Positions 24,255 to 36,500 of a stretch of DNA of 64,000 nt are shown here, piece by piece. Source of the DNA: Chlorophyllum brunneum. Taxonomy: Eukaryota > Basidiomycota > Agaricomycetes > Agaricales > Agaricaceae. The DNA lies in contig OY756139.1 in the NCBI GenBank assembly GCA_963576785.1, positions 1,612,001 through 1,676,000 on the forward strand, written 5' to 3'. Made by a program: the position numbers and the translations under genes. The notes under the pieces are model-generated. The model saw only the letters and a program-made list of their open reading frames with translations. It did not search any database and had not been told where the DNA came from. How positions within the stretch are numbered: position 1 is the first letter of the stretch; every line of letters begins with the position of its first letter.

Positions 24255-24606
24255 GATTTGGCGTCGGTATCGGAAGTACGAAGTGTAAGATGGGGGTGAG
24301 GGCTATGGGGAACTAACAAGCAGGCAGCCCTATTGCTTGCTCAGCGAGGGAAAGGGGGAGCGGTGGGGATGGAGAGGTGCGCTCGCCGCCGGTGACGACG
24401 AGAAGGTCGTGAGGGTTGTGGAAGGGAGGCTGACGAAGTGGAGGACGAAATTGGGGAAGGACTAGCGGACAGCTGTAACAGTTCGTAACGCTTCTGGTCA
24501 CGAGACTTTCCTCCGCTCTCGGCCGCTTAATCGGACCATGGCCGCTCAATCTCACAGGTAGCTCAGCATTCCGACCTACTCTAAGGACATGTATAAATTA
24601 TTCCTC
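24255..24606. other. Intergenic: promoter of the low-complexity protein gene
   Basis: DNA between the NDUFS7 stop and the start at 24254, both genes on the minus strand. GC-rich, with no supported gene. Confidence 0.5.
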
Positions 24607-25683
<1,077 letters not shown>

Positions 25684-26019
25684 GGTGGGTGTAGATGAGT
25701 CCGTTGTCTTGGGACGCGGGCGCTCTGGCCAGAATCGGGTGGGTCACGTGCCCACCTCGGGTTTGGACCTCATTTAAACAAATGGTTTACCAATGGCATT
25801 ATGTGGTGAATGGCTCCCCGACTGGTTAGTCATACAAACTAAAATATTGTACTAGGCTGATTTGGAACGTACATATGCTACAAATCTACATGTACTGTCT
25901 AAAAAGGACGAGTCCTGTCGTCAAAATGCTGCCACGAACCCTGAATTACAAGCAAAGAATTATCCAGACACAAAAGGGAAACCAAACACACTCAGCCCAG
26001 GAAAAGAGATAGCTAGATC
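25684..26019. other. Intergenic: promoter of NDUFS7
   Basis: Between the kinase stop (26020) and the NDUFS7 start. It contains GGTCACGTGCCCACC at about 25741-25756 with a CACGTG E-box. No gene seen. Confidence 0.5.
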
Positions 26020-27763
26020 CTATGGTAACGCCAGCCAAGGATGCTCCTTTATCTGCTGTATCGTGATCCGTGCCTCTGGGTTTGGGTCCAAACACCGGCG
26101 CATAAGATCTATAGCATCCTTCGACAATGTCGTCCCAGGAAGCTCAGAAATCATCACTCTTCCGTCTGCTGCGTCCCTAACTGAAGGAAAAGGTGAAGCT
26201 CCTGTCAAGAGATAGGAAAGGAGAACGCCCAACGTCCAAACCTCAGCAGGGGCCGCCTGGTACTTCTTCTTGAGTAGAATCTCTGATGAAGCATACGCAG
26301 CTGTTCCAAAGAATTCAGTGTAATACGGCCGGGGCTGCTTCGGATCGACGGCGCAAGCGCTTCCAAAGTCAATAAGCTTGACCTGTTCAAGCAGTAAGAT
26401 TAATAGTAGTTGGATTAATGGAGGCCATACACACCTTCAGGTTCTGGTCTATGACTAGGTTTTCGTCCTTGATATCACGATGAGCAATGCCGAACTCATC
26501 TAGATAATGCACAACGTGAGCTACTTGTGCGAAAACATAGCGGGCTTGTGCCTCTGGCAGCCGTTTGTCCTCAGACTGTTCGATACACTCAAAGAGGTCA
26601 TGAGAGGCCCGTCGGGATATTTCCGGTGCCCCGTAAATGTTTGCGGCGGACTCTGTGTATGGTAGTTGAAGGCGGTTGGAAGTGATGGACTCGTGTATGT
26701 CGGGATTGATCAAACGAGATGACATCACAGAGGGTGGCGTTGCAGGTCCGAAGGAATCAAACGACTTCTCGGATGCTGAGGGCGACAAGGATGGTGTTGA
26801 AACCATGCTGTCAATTCGCCGGTTATTCTCCTCGCGCTTTTGCCACGGGGTGCCATGTAGTTCCTGGACCTGATATACCTTAATTTCAGTCGCGGCCAAA
26901 CTGAGGGTGTATAGGAAACATACAAGGTAGAAGTAGAGATTATCCTCAAATAAATCCAGGAATTCAACAATGTTTGGGTGGGAGACTGAGTTCAGTAGGA
27001 CAACTTCTGTTGGCAGCCGGCCTAGGAGTTCATCCTCCATCCATGCGTGTTCCGGAACCTTCTTCTTGATGATGAACTTTACAGCAACTTCTCGCCCTGA
27101 AAGGCGGTGCCGGGCAGTCATCACAAATCCATATCCTCCTGACCCAAGCTCATCCCCCAACTGATATAGCTCAACAAAGCGGAAATTGAGGCAATGACCG
27201 CGACGAAACTTGGAGGAATGAAGGTGGGCTTCCGTATTGTAGGAGTACCCCGGAGGTGGTGCTGGCACTAAGGAGAAGGACGGAATAATTTCACGTGAAA
27301 ATGGTCGCTCCTCGGAGAGGTGGCGAAGATGGATTGGATGAGAGGTGGGGGAGAAGAAATCCATCGGTAAGCCATGGCCACATGAAGGTATCGATGGCGC
27401 TGGATGCACAATCCTGTCAGCCACGAACCCCTGTTCAAGCGACGCGGTTCTAAACAGCTCAGATACTTCTGATACGCCATCGGAAAAGTGACGAGAATTT
27501 GGAAGAGGTTTCAACTTGGGCAGAGGGGACATTGAACGAAGAAGTGTGTCATTGTCGAAGGCATGAGGAGCTTTGGGAACCTTTGGTAGCTGGTCTACCG
27601 ACAGCGCACGGATAAAATCGGCATGGGGCGAAGTGCAGCAAGGGGAGAGAATATCTGGCGAGTAGAACCCCTGTGGGCGAGGAGTGGGTTGGAAGATTGG
27701 ACTGATGGTCATTGTGGACGGGACGTCGGCACCGGCAAGGAATGTGATGGGAGGGCACAGCAC
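26020..27763 (-). CDS. Ser/Thr protein kinase, PASK/Psk-like (CAMK group)
   Basis: A Pro/Ser-rich N-terminal region of about 190 residues precedes a kinase domain. The domain shows the Gly loop LGDELGSGGYGFV, the catalytic Lys in REVAVKFIIKKK, and VLLNSVSHPNIVEFLDLFED. HRDIKDENLVID is the catalytic loop; LIDFGSACAV contains the DFG. The activation segment is YTEFFGTAAYASSEIL, with ASSE in place of APE. EVWTLGVLLSYLLTG and HPWLALP follow. The tyrosine/leucine hinge (FYLVQELHG) and ASSEIL are typical of PAS kinase-like enzymes; no PAS domain is visible. Several inserts interrupt the C-lobe. The start may be 27763 or the in-frame Met of MTISPIFQPTP (27712). The stop is TAG at 26020-26022. Intron 26870-26923 is 54 nt and stop-free. 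Confidence 0.85.
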
Positions 27764-28133
27764 GGCTGTGTCAGGAAAGCAAGATGTCGTACGGAGCCGT
27801 TGAGGGCGGGGGGGACGGCAAGGGGCCCTGTGTTGTGGGCAAAAGACGACCTAGAGGGAGGTTAGAAGGACGAAGGGAATGTTGGGTGGTCGAGCCACTG
27901 CCACAATAAGAGTGCAGCGATCGAAACATAGCACCATATATACCAGTGAGACCGTCCTCAGAAAATCCCGGCTCAACGATCACCTTACCTTATATGGCAG
28001 TCAGTCGTGCTGCTGCCTCCGATCACTTCCTGATTCTGCCACTGGAGCCCCGTTCCGCTGGCCTCCACACTCTCATGCTTTCATGACAGTCCAGCCAATG
28101 CCATTCAGCGATGCTACCACGGTATTACATCCT
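27764..28133. other. Intergenic: kinase promoter / MAG1 3' flank
   Basis: No supported gene; a G-rich tract is at about 27806-27825. Confidence 0.5.
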
Positions 28134-29868
28134 CTATTCTCCACTGGCGAGAGCCCACATGTAGTATACGCCTATCCACATCAGTATATCACCCACTGAC
28201 GCCATCTGGTCGTACCCACCAATACTCCTATACGGCTTCCAGCTTTCGGTGAGGGTCTCCATCTCCTGTGGGGTCAAAAGCGCGCCTCTAATTATAGTCG
28301 TAGTATATCAGCACCGAAAGACGTCCATGTTTCTCGAACAAACCTACTTGACTTTTTTCTTGCCCGAAATCCTACTCCTCAACTCAGCAACGCTGAGTGT
28401 GTTCGGTAGAGACTGTATTTCTGCACCCGAGGACTTTCTCAAGGTCTTTGAAATCGATGGAGTAAAAGGTGGCGGTAGTCCACCCAAACTATCCACCCCT
28501 TGGTCCTTGTCAGAACGACTTGGACCAGAGTTGTGGCTGTGTTGTTTGCCTATGACGGGGAGGTAGTCGTCTTCGACGTCATCGTCGCTTTCACCTTGGT
28601 TGATCCGTTTCGATTTCGCCTCGGCCTTTTTAATTGAGAACTGACTTATTTTTTCCGGAGATATACTGAAAGGGTCAGAGGGTGAGTGAAGGGCCAGATA
28701 CCAACGAGCAAGACCACGTTGGACGCCCAAATCTCCTGTTCGATTACCATGAACATATCGATCACGAAGCTAGATCCATGAACCCACCCACTGGCAAAAT
28801 ATCCGGTCGTCTCAGAGAAAAAATCGCGAACATGTCAACTACGCCATCGGACCCCATTGTTAGTAGATTGTTTCATGTAGGCGAAATCTAGGCTTGCCTG
28901 TCCACTGAAACATGTGAAAGTGACATCACATCAGTATCAGCCACGGAGTATGAGTGGGATCTCAGCCTACGCGTCCTATCCCCCTGACTTGAACAAGCAT
29001 CTCCGCCAGCTCCTCGTCTTTCGCAAATAGGATTTTGTGCGTTGATAGCCGACCGTCCGCAAACCGTTTGGCCAGATCTTGAACTGCAAAAATTTGAGCA
29101 AACTCAGTTTATCCAACGTTCTATTGCACTCACTATATTCTGCTTTCCGTGTGCTCAGACCAGCACTTTTCAGAACTGACAGATCAGTCACTGCCACTTG
29201 AGCAGGCGTTGGAAAAGAGTTGTAGCTTTCATTCAACGATATTTTGTCAGCCAAAGGCCTTATTGAATAGCCTTGGTGAACGTACGAAGCTTCCCCGGGT
29301 TTTTCGGGCAGGGTTGGGTCATACAGACGCTTGAACTTGTGTATTATAGACCTCGCAGCAAGCCACGAGATTTGCTGGCCTCTGGACCATTCCGTAGGGC
29401 ATTCAGCTACTCCGGATTTTTATGATCTGATTAGCAAAGAAACATGCATACAGGATTGAAGTAGACAATGCCCTGCATGTCAAGTAAGTCATCAGTATGA
29501 CTCAGGAGCGAAAAGACGGACTGGAATGGATGAAATTGCTCCAGATTCTCATAGGGTTTGCATGCTAGCTTGTCGAAGATATCCTCAAAACGGTGGTCTA
29601 CGTTGATGAGGTGTTCCTTTGCCTCATTCAAAGCGAATGTCAGTACAGCGGGAACGATCGCATCCGGATCGGCTTCTGTAGAAAATCTAGTAGGTTCGCC
29701 AATTGGGGAAGGCATCTGCTGTTCGAGAGTTGATGTAGTAATTGCTTTCAAGCGAATTTTCCTTTTTCCCTCCGCTTTGTTAGGCGCTTCTTCGACTGCC
29801 TTCTTCGCGGCAGGGGTACCTTGCGCAAGCCTCGCTGCTAATCTCGCTGAAGCTCGCGTTGCAGGCAT
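28134..29868 (-). CDS. MAG1: DNA-3-methyladenine glycosylase (Mag1/AlkA-type, HhH-GPD)
   Basis: Base-excision repair enzyme removing alkylated purines. Start at 29868 (MPATRASARLAARLAQ); Lys/Arg-rich tail; then DADAIVPAVLTFAL-like helix text, RFEDIFDKLACKPYE and an exon carrying the FSLLRHIIGQQ-type segment near 29370-29420. SYNSFPTPAQVA, LKSAGLSTRKAEY and LAKRFADGRLS follow. The helix-hairpin-helix is VRGIGRWTVDMFAIF, in which W and T come from a 7-nt exon (28898-28904). The catalytic Asp is in LPVGDLGVQRGL. A spacer with an acidic run (GESDDDVEDDY) is followed by GALLTPQEMETLTESWKPY, then VYYMWALASGE and TAG at 28134-28136. The intron 28839-28897 begins GC. The catalytic motifs are intact. 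Confidence 0.9.
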
Positions 29869-30377
29869 GGCACAGTTGAGAAGTACCTAATACTTGCACT
29901 GGAAGTGGGTTGACCACAATAATGGAAGTCGACGGTTGTGAACGAAAGAAACCACCTCGCTCAACACAACTCATTCATACTCACGTTGCCGGATCCGAAT
30001 GTGTCCCTGAGGTGGTATTTATAATCAGTGGTTAATCACCGATCAAGCTCAAGAGTATCTGCTGACAGAAAAGGATCTACTAAGCGGGAAAACCTATGAA
30101 ACGAATGCTGAGTGCCGAGTACGGAAAGACACTTGGACGGTGAGGGCTAGAATCCATTGCAACGCCCTTGATCAACCGATTACGGTCGGTGAGGTCATGC
30201 CAAGCTACTATCTCCAAGCACTGTGGATCCATCCCTCTCATTCCACACGTCTTCTCAACGTAGACTCCACGACGAAAGTACACGACCACGATCATGCATT
30301 CCATTGGCGAGCATATGTGCCCGAAGGAAACAACCTATTGAACACTGCACTTACGGTGGGGGTCAAGGAGCCCCTAG
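29869..30377. other. Intergenic: MAG1 promoter and upstream side of the broken I9 gene
   Basis: No complete gene. The first coding exon of the interrupted I9 inhibitor should lie here, but I could not place a convincing ATG plus donor. A long open frame crosses 30140-30436 without an ATG at its start. Confidence 0.4.
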
Positions 30378-30431
30378 GATATATCATCGTGTTTCATAAC
30401 AACGTGGACATAGATACTATCAAGGGGAGAC

Positions 30432-30436
30432 AGAAT
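30432..30436. repeat. Target-site duplication, left copy (AGAAT)
   Basis: AGAAT directly abuts the 5' LTR; the same five bases follow the 3' LTR. Confidence 0.95.
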
Positions 30437-31007
30437 TGTTGAAGTTTCGGACATATTCTAGAAATAGACTATGAAGTCATTATGATAATAATAGACTGAT
30501 CCGTTACTTTCCAGTAACTTCATTCCGTAGTAACTTCCTATGAGTTGCTCTGCATACGATAAGAGTCATAAGTACTTGATAGATTATTCTACATAGTACC
30601 AATGACTAGATACTACGTTCCGCAGTACTCCGCAGGCACTACGCTGCAGTTAAAGGGAGTCATAAGGAACAATCCATGCAATGCTAGTATTTTATGTAGT
30701 ATGACTCGCACATGTTACAATATGTATATAAACCCCATGTAGCAGACCTAGTTCTGCATCTTGTTCAATCGAACAACTTCTTCATCATTGCCTATCTCTT
30801 TGAGTATAACACCTCAATCGATCTAATCGACTTTGACCTCTACTTATCTGACGTTAACCGCTTCATCAATAATATCTGTCTATCCGAATTACCTTTCTAC
30901 AGGTATCAGATAGAAGCTTATTATCTCGGTGAGTAGACCCTACGTTCTCTCCCACTGCGTTTACTGCTGCCCCCAGCAAACAACTCGTTACGGTCATTTC
31001 CTCAACA
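30437..31007 (+). repeat. 5' LTR of Copia element
   Basis: 571 bp, TG...CA ends with the 6-bp inverted ends TGTTGA/TCAACA. It differs from the 3' LTR at four positions only, all at CpG-type sites. It contains a TATA box and a 74-codon frame (30712-30936) that is repeated in the other LTR and is probably fortuitous leader sequence. Confidence 0.97.
30725..30732 (+). promoter_or_regulatory. TATA box in LTR
   Basis: TATATAAA in the middle of the LTR, as expected for the U3/R promoter; the identical word lies at 37505-37512 in the 3' LTR. Confidence 0.7.
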
Positions 31008-31020
31008 GGTTATGGGCCCC
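31008..31020 (+). promoter_or_regulatory. Primer binding site, complementary to initiator-Met tRNA anticodon arm
   Basis: GGTTATGGGCCCC starts immediately after the 5' LTR. It is the complement of GGGCCCATAACC, the anticodon stem-loop of eukaryotic initiator tRNA-Met, rather than of a tRNA 3' end. Drosophila copia uses the same kind of half-tRNA primer. Confidence 0.75.
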
Positions 31021-31166
31021 GGTAGCCTTACCGATGGTTAAACCATTATCATCCCCTCTAACCGAGATAGGATAATAGGGCTTTACCTGACAGAGTTATC
31101 CTTGTATTTGATCATTGCTGATACGAGAATTTTCTTCTAGAAAGAAATACACTCGACGAAGATATT

Positions 31167-31955
31167 ATGTCTACTAATAATATCGTCGCTGGTTTACCTA
31201 AGCTCAATGGGCCGAAGAACTATGCGTTCTGGTCTAGAAGGCTCCAGGATGTCTTAACCCTTATTTCTGTCACTGGTTCTGATCAGTCCGGATGGACTGT
31301 GACAGACCAGGATCTCTCCCCTAAAAATCCTGCCACTTTAACAGAGGAGGATAGAAGGAGAGAACAATTGAGAGGTCAGGCATTGGCTGTTATTAATGGC
31401 ACCTTACCTGATTCCCTGTTACTCCATGGGCATGATGCTCCTGGATTCCTCTGGAGTGATTTGAAAACCTGCTTTGGGACACCTTCTCCTACCGCGGTGT
31501 ATTCAATTCTCCAAAGAATGTTGCGAAAGCGCATTTCAGGGAATCAAGATCCAGCAATGGATCTAGCTGAATTGAGAACAATGGCTTCTCAATTAGAAAC
31601 AGCTAAAGTAAAATTGCCAGAAGTTCTTGGCGTGATGATCGCTTTGAACGCACTACCACCGGATTGGAATGCTGTGGCCCAAACAACATTGGCGAATAAT
31701 CATGATGTTGTAGATATGACCTGGGAGGTAGTTCAGCAGGCTATAAATGCTGAGTGGTCAAGACATGAAGGGTCAAGACCTAACATGTCTAACCCACAAG
31801 CCTCTTTTGCTGCCATTACTAACTACCAAACTCGCCCTCAGGGCAACATCCCCAGGACTCGCCCTGGACCACCCTGGAACTGCTTCCACCCTGGAGGCGA
31901 TACCAGGGCCCAGCCTGCGAGAGGTCCTCGCCACCCTGCCAATCCAAGTGGGTAG
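31167..31955 (+). pseudogene. Copia gag (Retrotran_gag/UBN2-like)
   Basis: Starts MSTNNIVAGLPKLNGPKNYA with the copia-type gag signature (NYAFWSRRLQDVL, WSDLKTCFG, DLAELRTMASQLE, ALNALPPDWNAV). A degenerate Cys-containing stretch (PPWNCFHPGGD) stands where a zinc knuckle is expected but has only one Cys. The frame stops at TAG 31953-31955 and continues in the same frame beyond it (QKKKKKPKKRQGK), so the stop probably replaces a Gln or Trp codon. Confidence 0.85.
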
Positions 31956-32276
31956 CCACCTCAGCCTTCTCCTCCTACTCCTACCTGGATTAATGTCCAG
32001 AAGAAGAAGAAGAAGCCCAAAAAGCGCCAGGGTAAACCCCAGGCCCATATGGCGGGCTTCGCCGCTGCCACAGAACCGGTGGTCCATCGTTTCACTGGTC
32101 CGGGGATGACCCTCTTCAACCTGATGAGGCGCATGGACATGCCTCGACCTGTTCCCGCTCCCGCTCCTCTGACCACTTGTGTATTAGTGAGTGAGAGACC
32201 AAAACCTCTTACTTGGGTTAATCCCAAGAAGGTCCAGCAGGCACGAGAGAATGCTCATGCTGAGCTCGAGAAAAAG

Positions 32277-32333
32277 GTGCGTACTGAAGCATGAAACTTA
32301 TGTTTCACTGCCTTGCTCGAAAACTCACTGCAG
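32277..32333 (+). other. Intron-like segment A inside Copia spacer
   Basis: GTGCGT...CTGCAG, 57 nt (19 codons), containing the in-frame TGA at 32292-32294. Removing it keeps the frame (ELEKK to IQQVTTW). Confidence 0.55.
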
Positions 32334-33172
32334 ATCCAACAGGTGACCACCTGGCGCGACCGCGTCACTGGTCCTTTGCCCATGCAAATGGCAAAGAAAC
32401 GTGCTCTTGATCGTTATGATCGACGAATGCACGAGGTCTCTCATCCCCGCGCCCAACAAGGACAATCGGTAACACCTCCCGGTGCACCTTCTGTTCTTTC
32501 TGGTCACCCCCCAGGTTGTACCTGTGAGGGACACACGAGGGTGAGTAAATGGTTTCTAAAGCATAGTAACCCCGAAATTAATGTGACTCGCGTCCGCTTT
32601 TCCTTCCTCTTACCCATTGGCTCACCATATACCTTATTGGTTTCTCCCAAATATGGGACGAAAATTAATTTGGCTATACACCATGTGGTAAAGATTCCAA
32701 GCATGGACTCCATCGCCCGGGGCGACTCACTTGAACCCGGAGAGGTCCAGCCGTTCTACCTTCCTCCTCGGGAGGAAATAGTAGCTCTGGCTGTCAGGAC
32801 CTACGAAGAGGAGTTCCCTCCTCTTCCTCGGGCCTCCCCTCCAACGGAGCGATTCCAGAGTAAGAGATACTCTCTTACTCAGAAGAACAAGACCGCTGAC
32901 AGGCGACCTGCCACACTTACAGTATTGGTAGACAAAGCCTTCAAATGGCTTGAGAGCAAGAAGGAGGTCGACGACCTCATGGCACCGGCTCAGGATGTCG
33001 CCTACGACATCCGTGACCCCAGGAACCCTGCGAACGTCGCAGGACCCTCTTCTGGGCCTCTCCCAAAGTCTCCGAAGTCCAAACCCTTTGCTTCGGCACC
33101 TCAATCTGAGGTGTCTCTCGGACTTTCGTCGACTGACTATGGAAGCGACTTCAAGAAGAAGGGAGGAGCTGG

Positions 33173-33221
33173 GTACGTGATCAATTCGATCTCAGATACT
33201 CTTACTAACCCTGATACACAG
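33173..33221 (+). other. Intron-like segment C: candidate Gag/Gag-Pol splice switch
   Basis: Donor GTACGT, a perfect TACTAAC branch point at 33203-33209 and acceptor ACACAG at 33216-33221; 49 nt. Left in, the frame runs on into protease. Spliced out, the frame shifts to GPVTNMPTGRLRKKKGKGKG and a short tail with TAA at 33304-33306. Confidence 0.6.
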
Positions 33222-33500
33222 TCCTGTCACCAATATGCCGACCGGCCGTCTTCGCAAGAAAAAGGGCAAGGGCAAAGGGAAAGGACATCGGGGGCCAGGG
33301 ATGTAAATACGCAATCAGGATCTTTAGGATCCCATAATCATGTATTTTCTTTGTGCGAATCGATGAATGAGAAGTGTTTTAACACTTCTCAATTTTCTTG
33401 TTTCTCCACGCACATGCCCGATCAGTATTTAAGAGTACCGGATCAAATTAGATCTCGATCACTGAGCAATGATCAAATCATAACGCTACTAGAAGAATAT

Positions 33501-36500
33501 AGTGACGTATGGTTATTAGACTCAGGGGCATCATGTCATTATACCCCTTATGCGGAAGATTTCATCAACTTCGAAGAACTCGAAGTTTCGATCCCAATTA
33601 AAACTATAGGAGCACAAAGCCCCTACCTTAATGCGGTTGGTCTTGGTGCAGTTATGCTTAAGCATAGAGTCTATAACGGGAAGACTGACAGCGTTCAACC
33701 AACGCAGATATTAATATATCCAGTCTTCCTTCTAAAAGGAACCTCTGAATGACTAATGTCAGTGGGACAGTTATGCCAGGATGGCAAAACTGTTAGAACT
33801 GATGCCAACGAATCAGTAGTAGTTGATAGCAAAGGAAATGCGATTCTTCAAGCATATCCTTCAGTAAGTCATAATACTACTTTACATTTTGTTAATACAA
33901 AAATTGTACATTCGGAACAGGCAGCTATGACTGTGGATCCAATTGTTGGCTACAAAGTTGTACATGCAAGATTAGGACATCCCTCTAATCATATCCTCAA
34001 TCATTTTGAGAAAAATACGATTGGGTTTACCCCGGTGCAGATCCCCGAGCAAAAGCCAGTCTGTGACGGTTGTGCCAAGGGAAAGATGCACCAGAAACCC
34101 TTTAGAGAGAACCCTATACATGCAAAGTGTCCATTCGAAAGAATACACTCGGATTTAGTTGAACTTCCGATTCTTTCCTACCATAAATTTAAATGGGTCA
34201 TGACCATAATGGACAACTTTTCCTCTCATAGATGGATTCGCTTCCTCCATAAGAAATCAGAAGCAGCAGAAGAAATGAAAAATTTCATTGCCCTAATTCA
34301 GACTCAATACAAGACTAAATTAAAATATCTCTGCACTGATAGAGGAGGAGAGTATGCAACTGATGAGTTGCAATCTCATTTGCACTCATTAGGGATCATA
34401 CATGAGACCAGTGCACTGCACATACACCAACAAAATGGTCGAGCAGAATGCTTGAACCGAACTCTAATGGATAAAGCAGAAGCCATGCGGTATCATGCTT
34501 GTATTCCTGATGGTTGGTGGGAGTTTTCTATAGATCATGCGATACATATCTATAATAAAACACCGGTATCACAGCTCATGTGGAAAACACCTTATGAAGT
34601 GTTGAATCAGAAGATTCCAGACATCTCCAAAGAGAGAGTCTTTGGCTGCGGTACTTATGTCTTTCTCCCAAAAGAGATAAGAGACAATAAACTGACAGCG
34701 AAGTCAGAACTCATGATTTTCCTTGGTTGGACATCAGACAGGAAAAATTATCGTTTCATGAGGCACCTAAATGGAAATGTAATCTATACATCTCCAACAG
34801 CTGTATTCAGCGAAGAACACTTCCCTAAATGTGTTGGGAAGAAGCGAGAAGAACGGATGAACCAACCATCATCTTCTACTTCTCGAAGTACACCTTTGGA
34901 AGTTATTGTCTTCCATGCTCCAGATCCATCTACTGGTTTACCTATTGATAGACCACCAAGTCCTATTCCCCGAACTTCTCCCGGAAATTCTCCGGAAGAA
35001 AGAACTTATAGATTTGTACATGGACGAATTCCAACTCCTTTCCCTGAACCTAAAAAGAATAAAGGAAAGGGAAAAGCACCGAATATCGATACCGATGTTC
35101 AGGAGGAGTGGGATGGTATTTGTGCAAAATATTCTCTTTCCACCAAGAGAAGCACAAACACCAGAAGACGATGACAGTGATGGATTATCATATGCTGATC
35201 CACCTAATCACCCTGAAGGTCCGAACCATCTGCCTTCTCAAAGAGATGATCCAGATGTACAACCATTCATACCCTATACCCCTGTCGAAGATGATCGGGA
35301 TGCTGGTCCTTCTGTACCATGAGGTCACTCAGATCAAATACCGGTTCCTGAAATACCTCAGAGACCGCAAAGAACCAGAAAAGTACCTGAACGTCCAGGA
35401 AACTTCTATGGTTCTACCAAGCATCTGACCAAAATACTCCAGGACTATGAGATGTTCCAACCTCCTAAGTCGAAATTAACAAGTTCTACAAGTAGACTTG
35501 TTAGACAAATTCGATCAGAGGCTTCCAAACCTGGAATAATCGATAGACGTTCTCAGCATGAAGCTTCTACGTTAGAAGACTTATGTAGAGAAGGAGGAGT
35601 AGGGATGATCGATTATCTGTGCACTCAAAAAGTCGAATCACCATTAGTTCCTATTTCTTTCAAGGATCTAAATCGACTACCATCAGAAGAGAAATCTAAA
35701 TGGTGGAAAGCGTGCTTAGAAGAGTTAAATTCACTCAAAGAAAGACATGTTTATGACTTAGCTAAACTTCTGCCTGGAAGAAAAGCTGTCAAAAATAGAT
35801 GGGTTTTCACACCCAAATCAGACGGTCGATACCATGCTCGACTAGTAGCAAAAGGATTCTCTCAGATAGAGGGAATCGATTACGATGAACTATTTTCACC
35901 AGTAGTCCGTTATGAGACAGCATGACTCATATTTGCAGTCACTGCCCTCAACGATTGGGAGATGCTCAGTTTAGATGTTAAAACTGCTTATCTCTATGGA
36001 AAACTGGATGAAGAACTCTATATGGAACTTCCAGAAGGTTTCAATACAGGTCGTGGTAATCTGGTTTGGAAATTAAGCCGAGCCATTTATGGATTAAAGC
36101 AATCTGGATGACAATGGTGGAAGGAATTGACTAAGTCAATGACCGACCTAGGATTTGTCTGATCCAAACTAGATGCTGGAGTCTATTATTACTACGACCC
36201 TGAAACCAAAGAGCTTATTATAGCTCTGGTCTATGTAGATAACTCAATGTTCGTCGGAATTAGAGGCTCTAGACTTCTACATGAGAAGCGAGCACTCTTT
36301 ATGAAAAAATGGGAATGCCGAGATCTTGGTCCAACCAAAGAGTTTCTTGGCATGAAAATTTCGCAAAATCCTATAAACCGATCAATCACCCTAGACCAAA
36401 TGGATTATCTAGGAAAAGTACTTGATCGATTTAAAGTAATTGGAAAAGAAGAAATCCCATTACCAAATGGATTTATCTTCGAATCCAATACAGGAAAAGC

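Larger units (their letters stand above)
31956..33500 (+). other. Unusually long gag-protease spacer with unknown domain
   Basis: About 515 codons stay in gag frame between gag and protease, apart from a TGA at 32292 inside an intron-like segment. The text is not low-complexity throughout: WVNPKKVQQARENAHAELEKK, then WRDRVTGPLPMQMAKKRALDR, SGHPPGCTCEGHTR, INVTRVRFSFLLPIGSPYTL, VSPKYGTKINLAIHHV, PFYLPPREEIVALAVRTYEE and ATLTVLVDKAFKWLESKKEV. I have a vague memory of similar agaricomycete hypothetical proteins, but I cannot name the domain. Confidence 0.7.

Noticed and set aside
30712..30936. 74-codon open frame in the 5' LTR, repeated at 37492-37716 in the 3' LTR
   Set aside because: The LTRs are nearly identical by mechanism, so conservation says nothing. 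It overlaps the TATA box and has no known motif.
32541..32566. GTGAGT donor and CATAG acceptor as another intron in the Copia spacer
   Set aside because: Only 26 nt, and the sequence reads as normal coding (KWFLKHSNPEINVTR) through it.
33750..36162. TGA read as Arg (recoding) in the Copia pol
   Set aside because: Host genes in the window use TGA as a normal stop (KRE6, GGT, mannanase, I9 copy 2), and CpG decay explains the pattern better.
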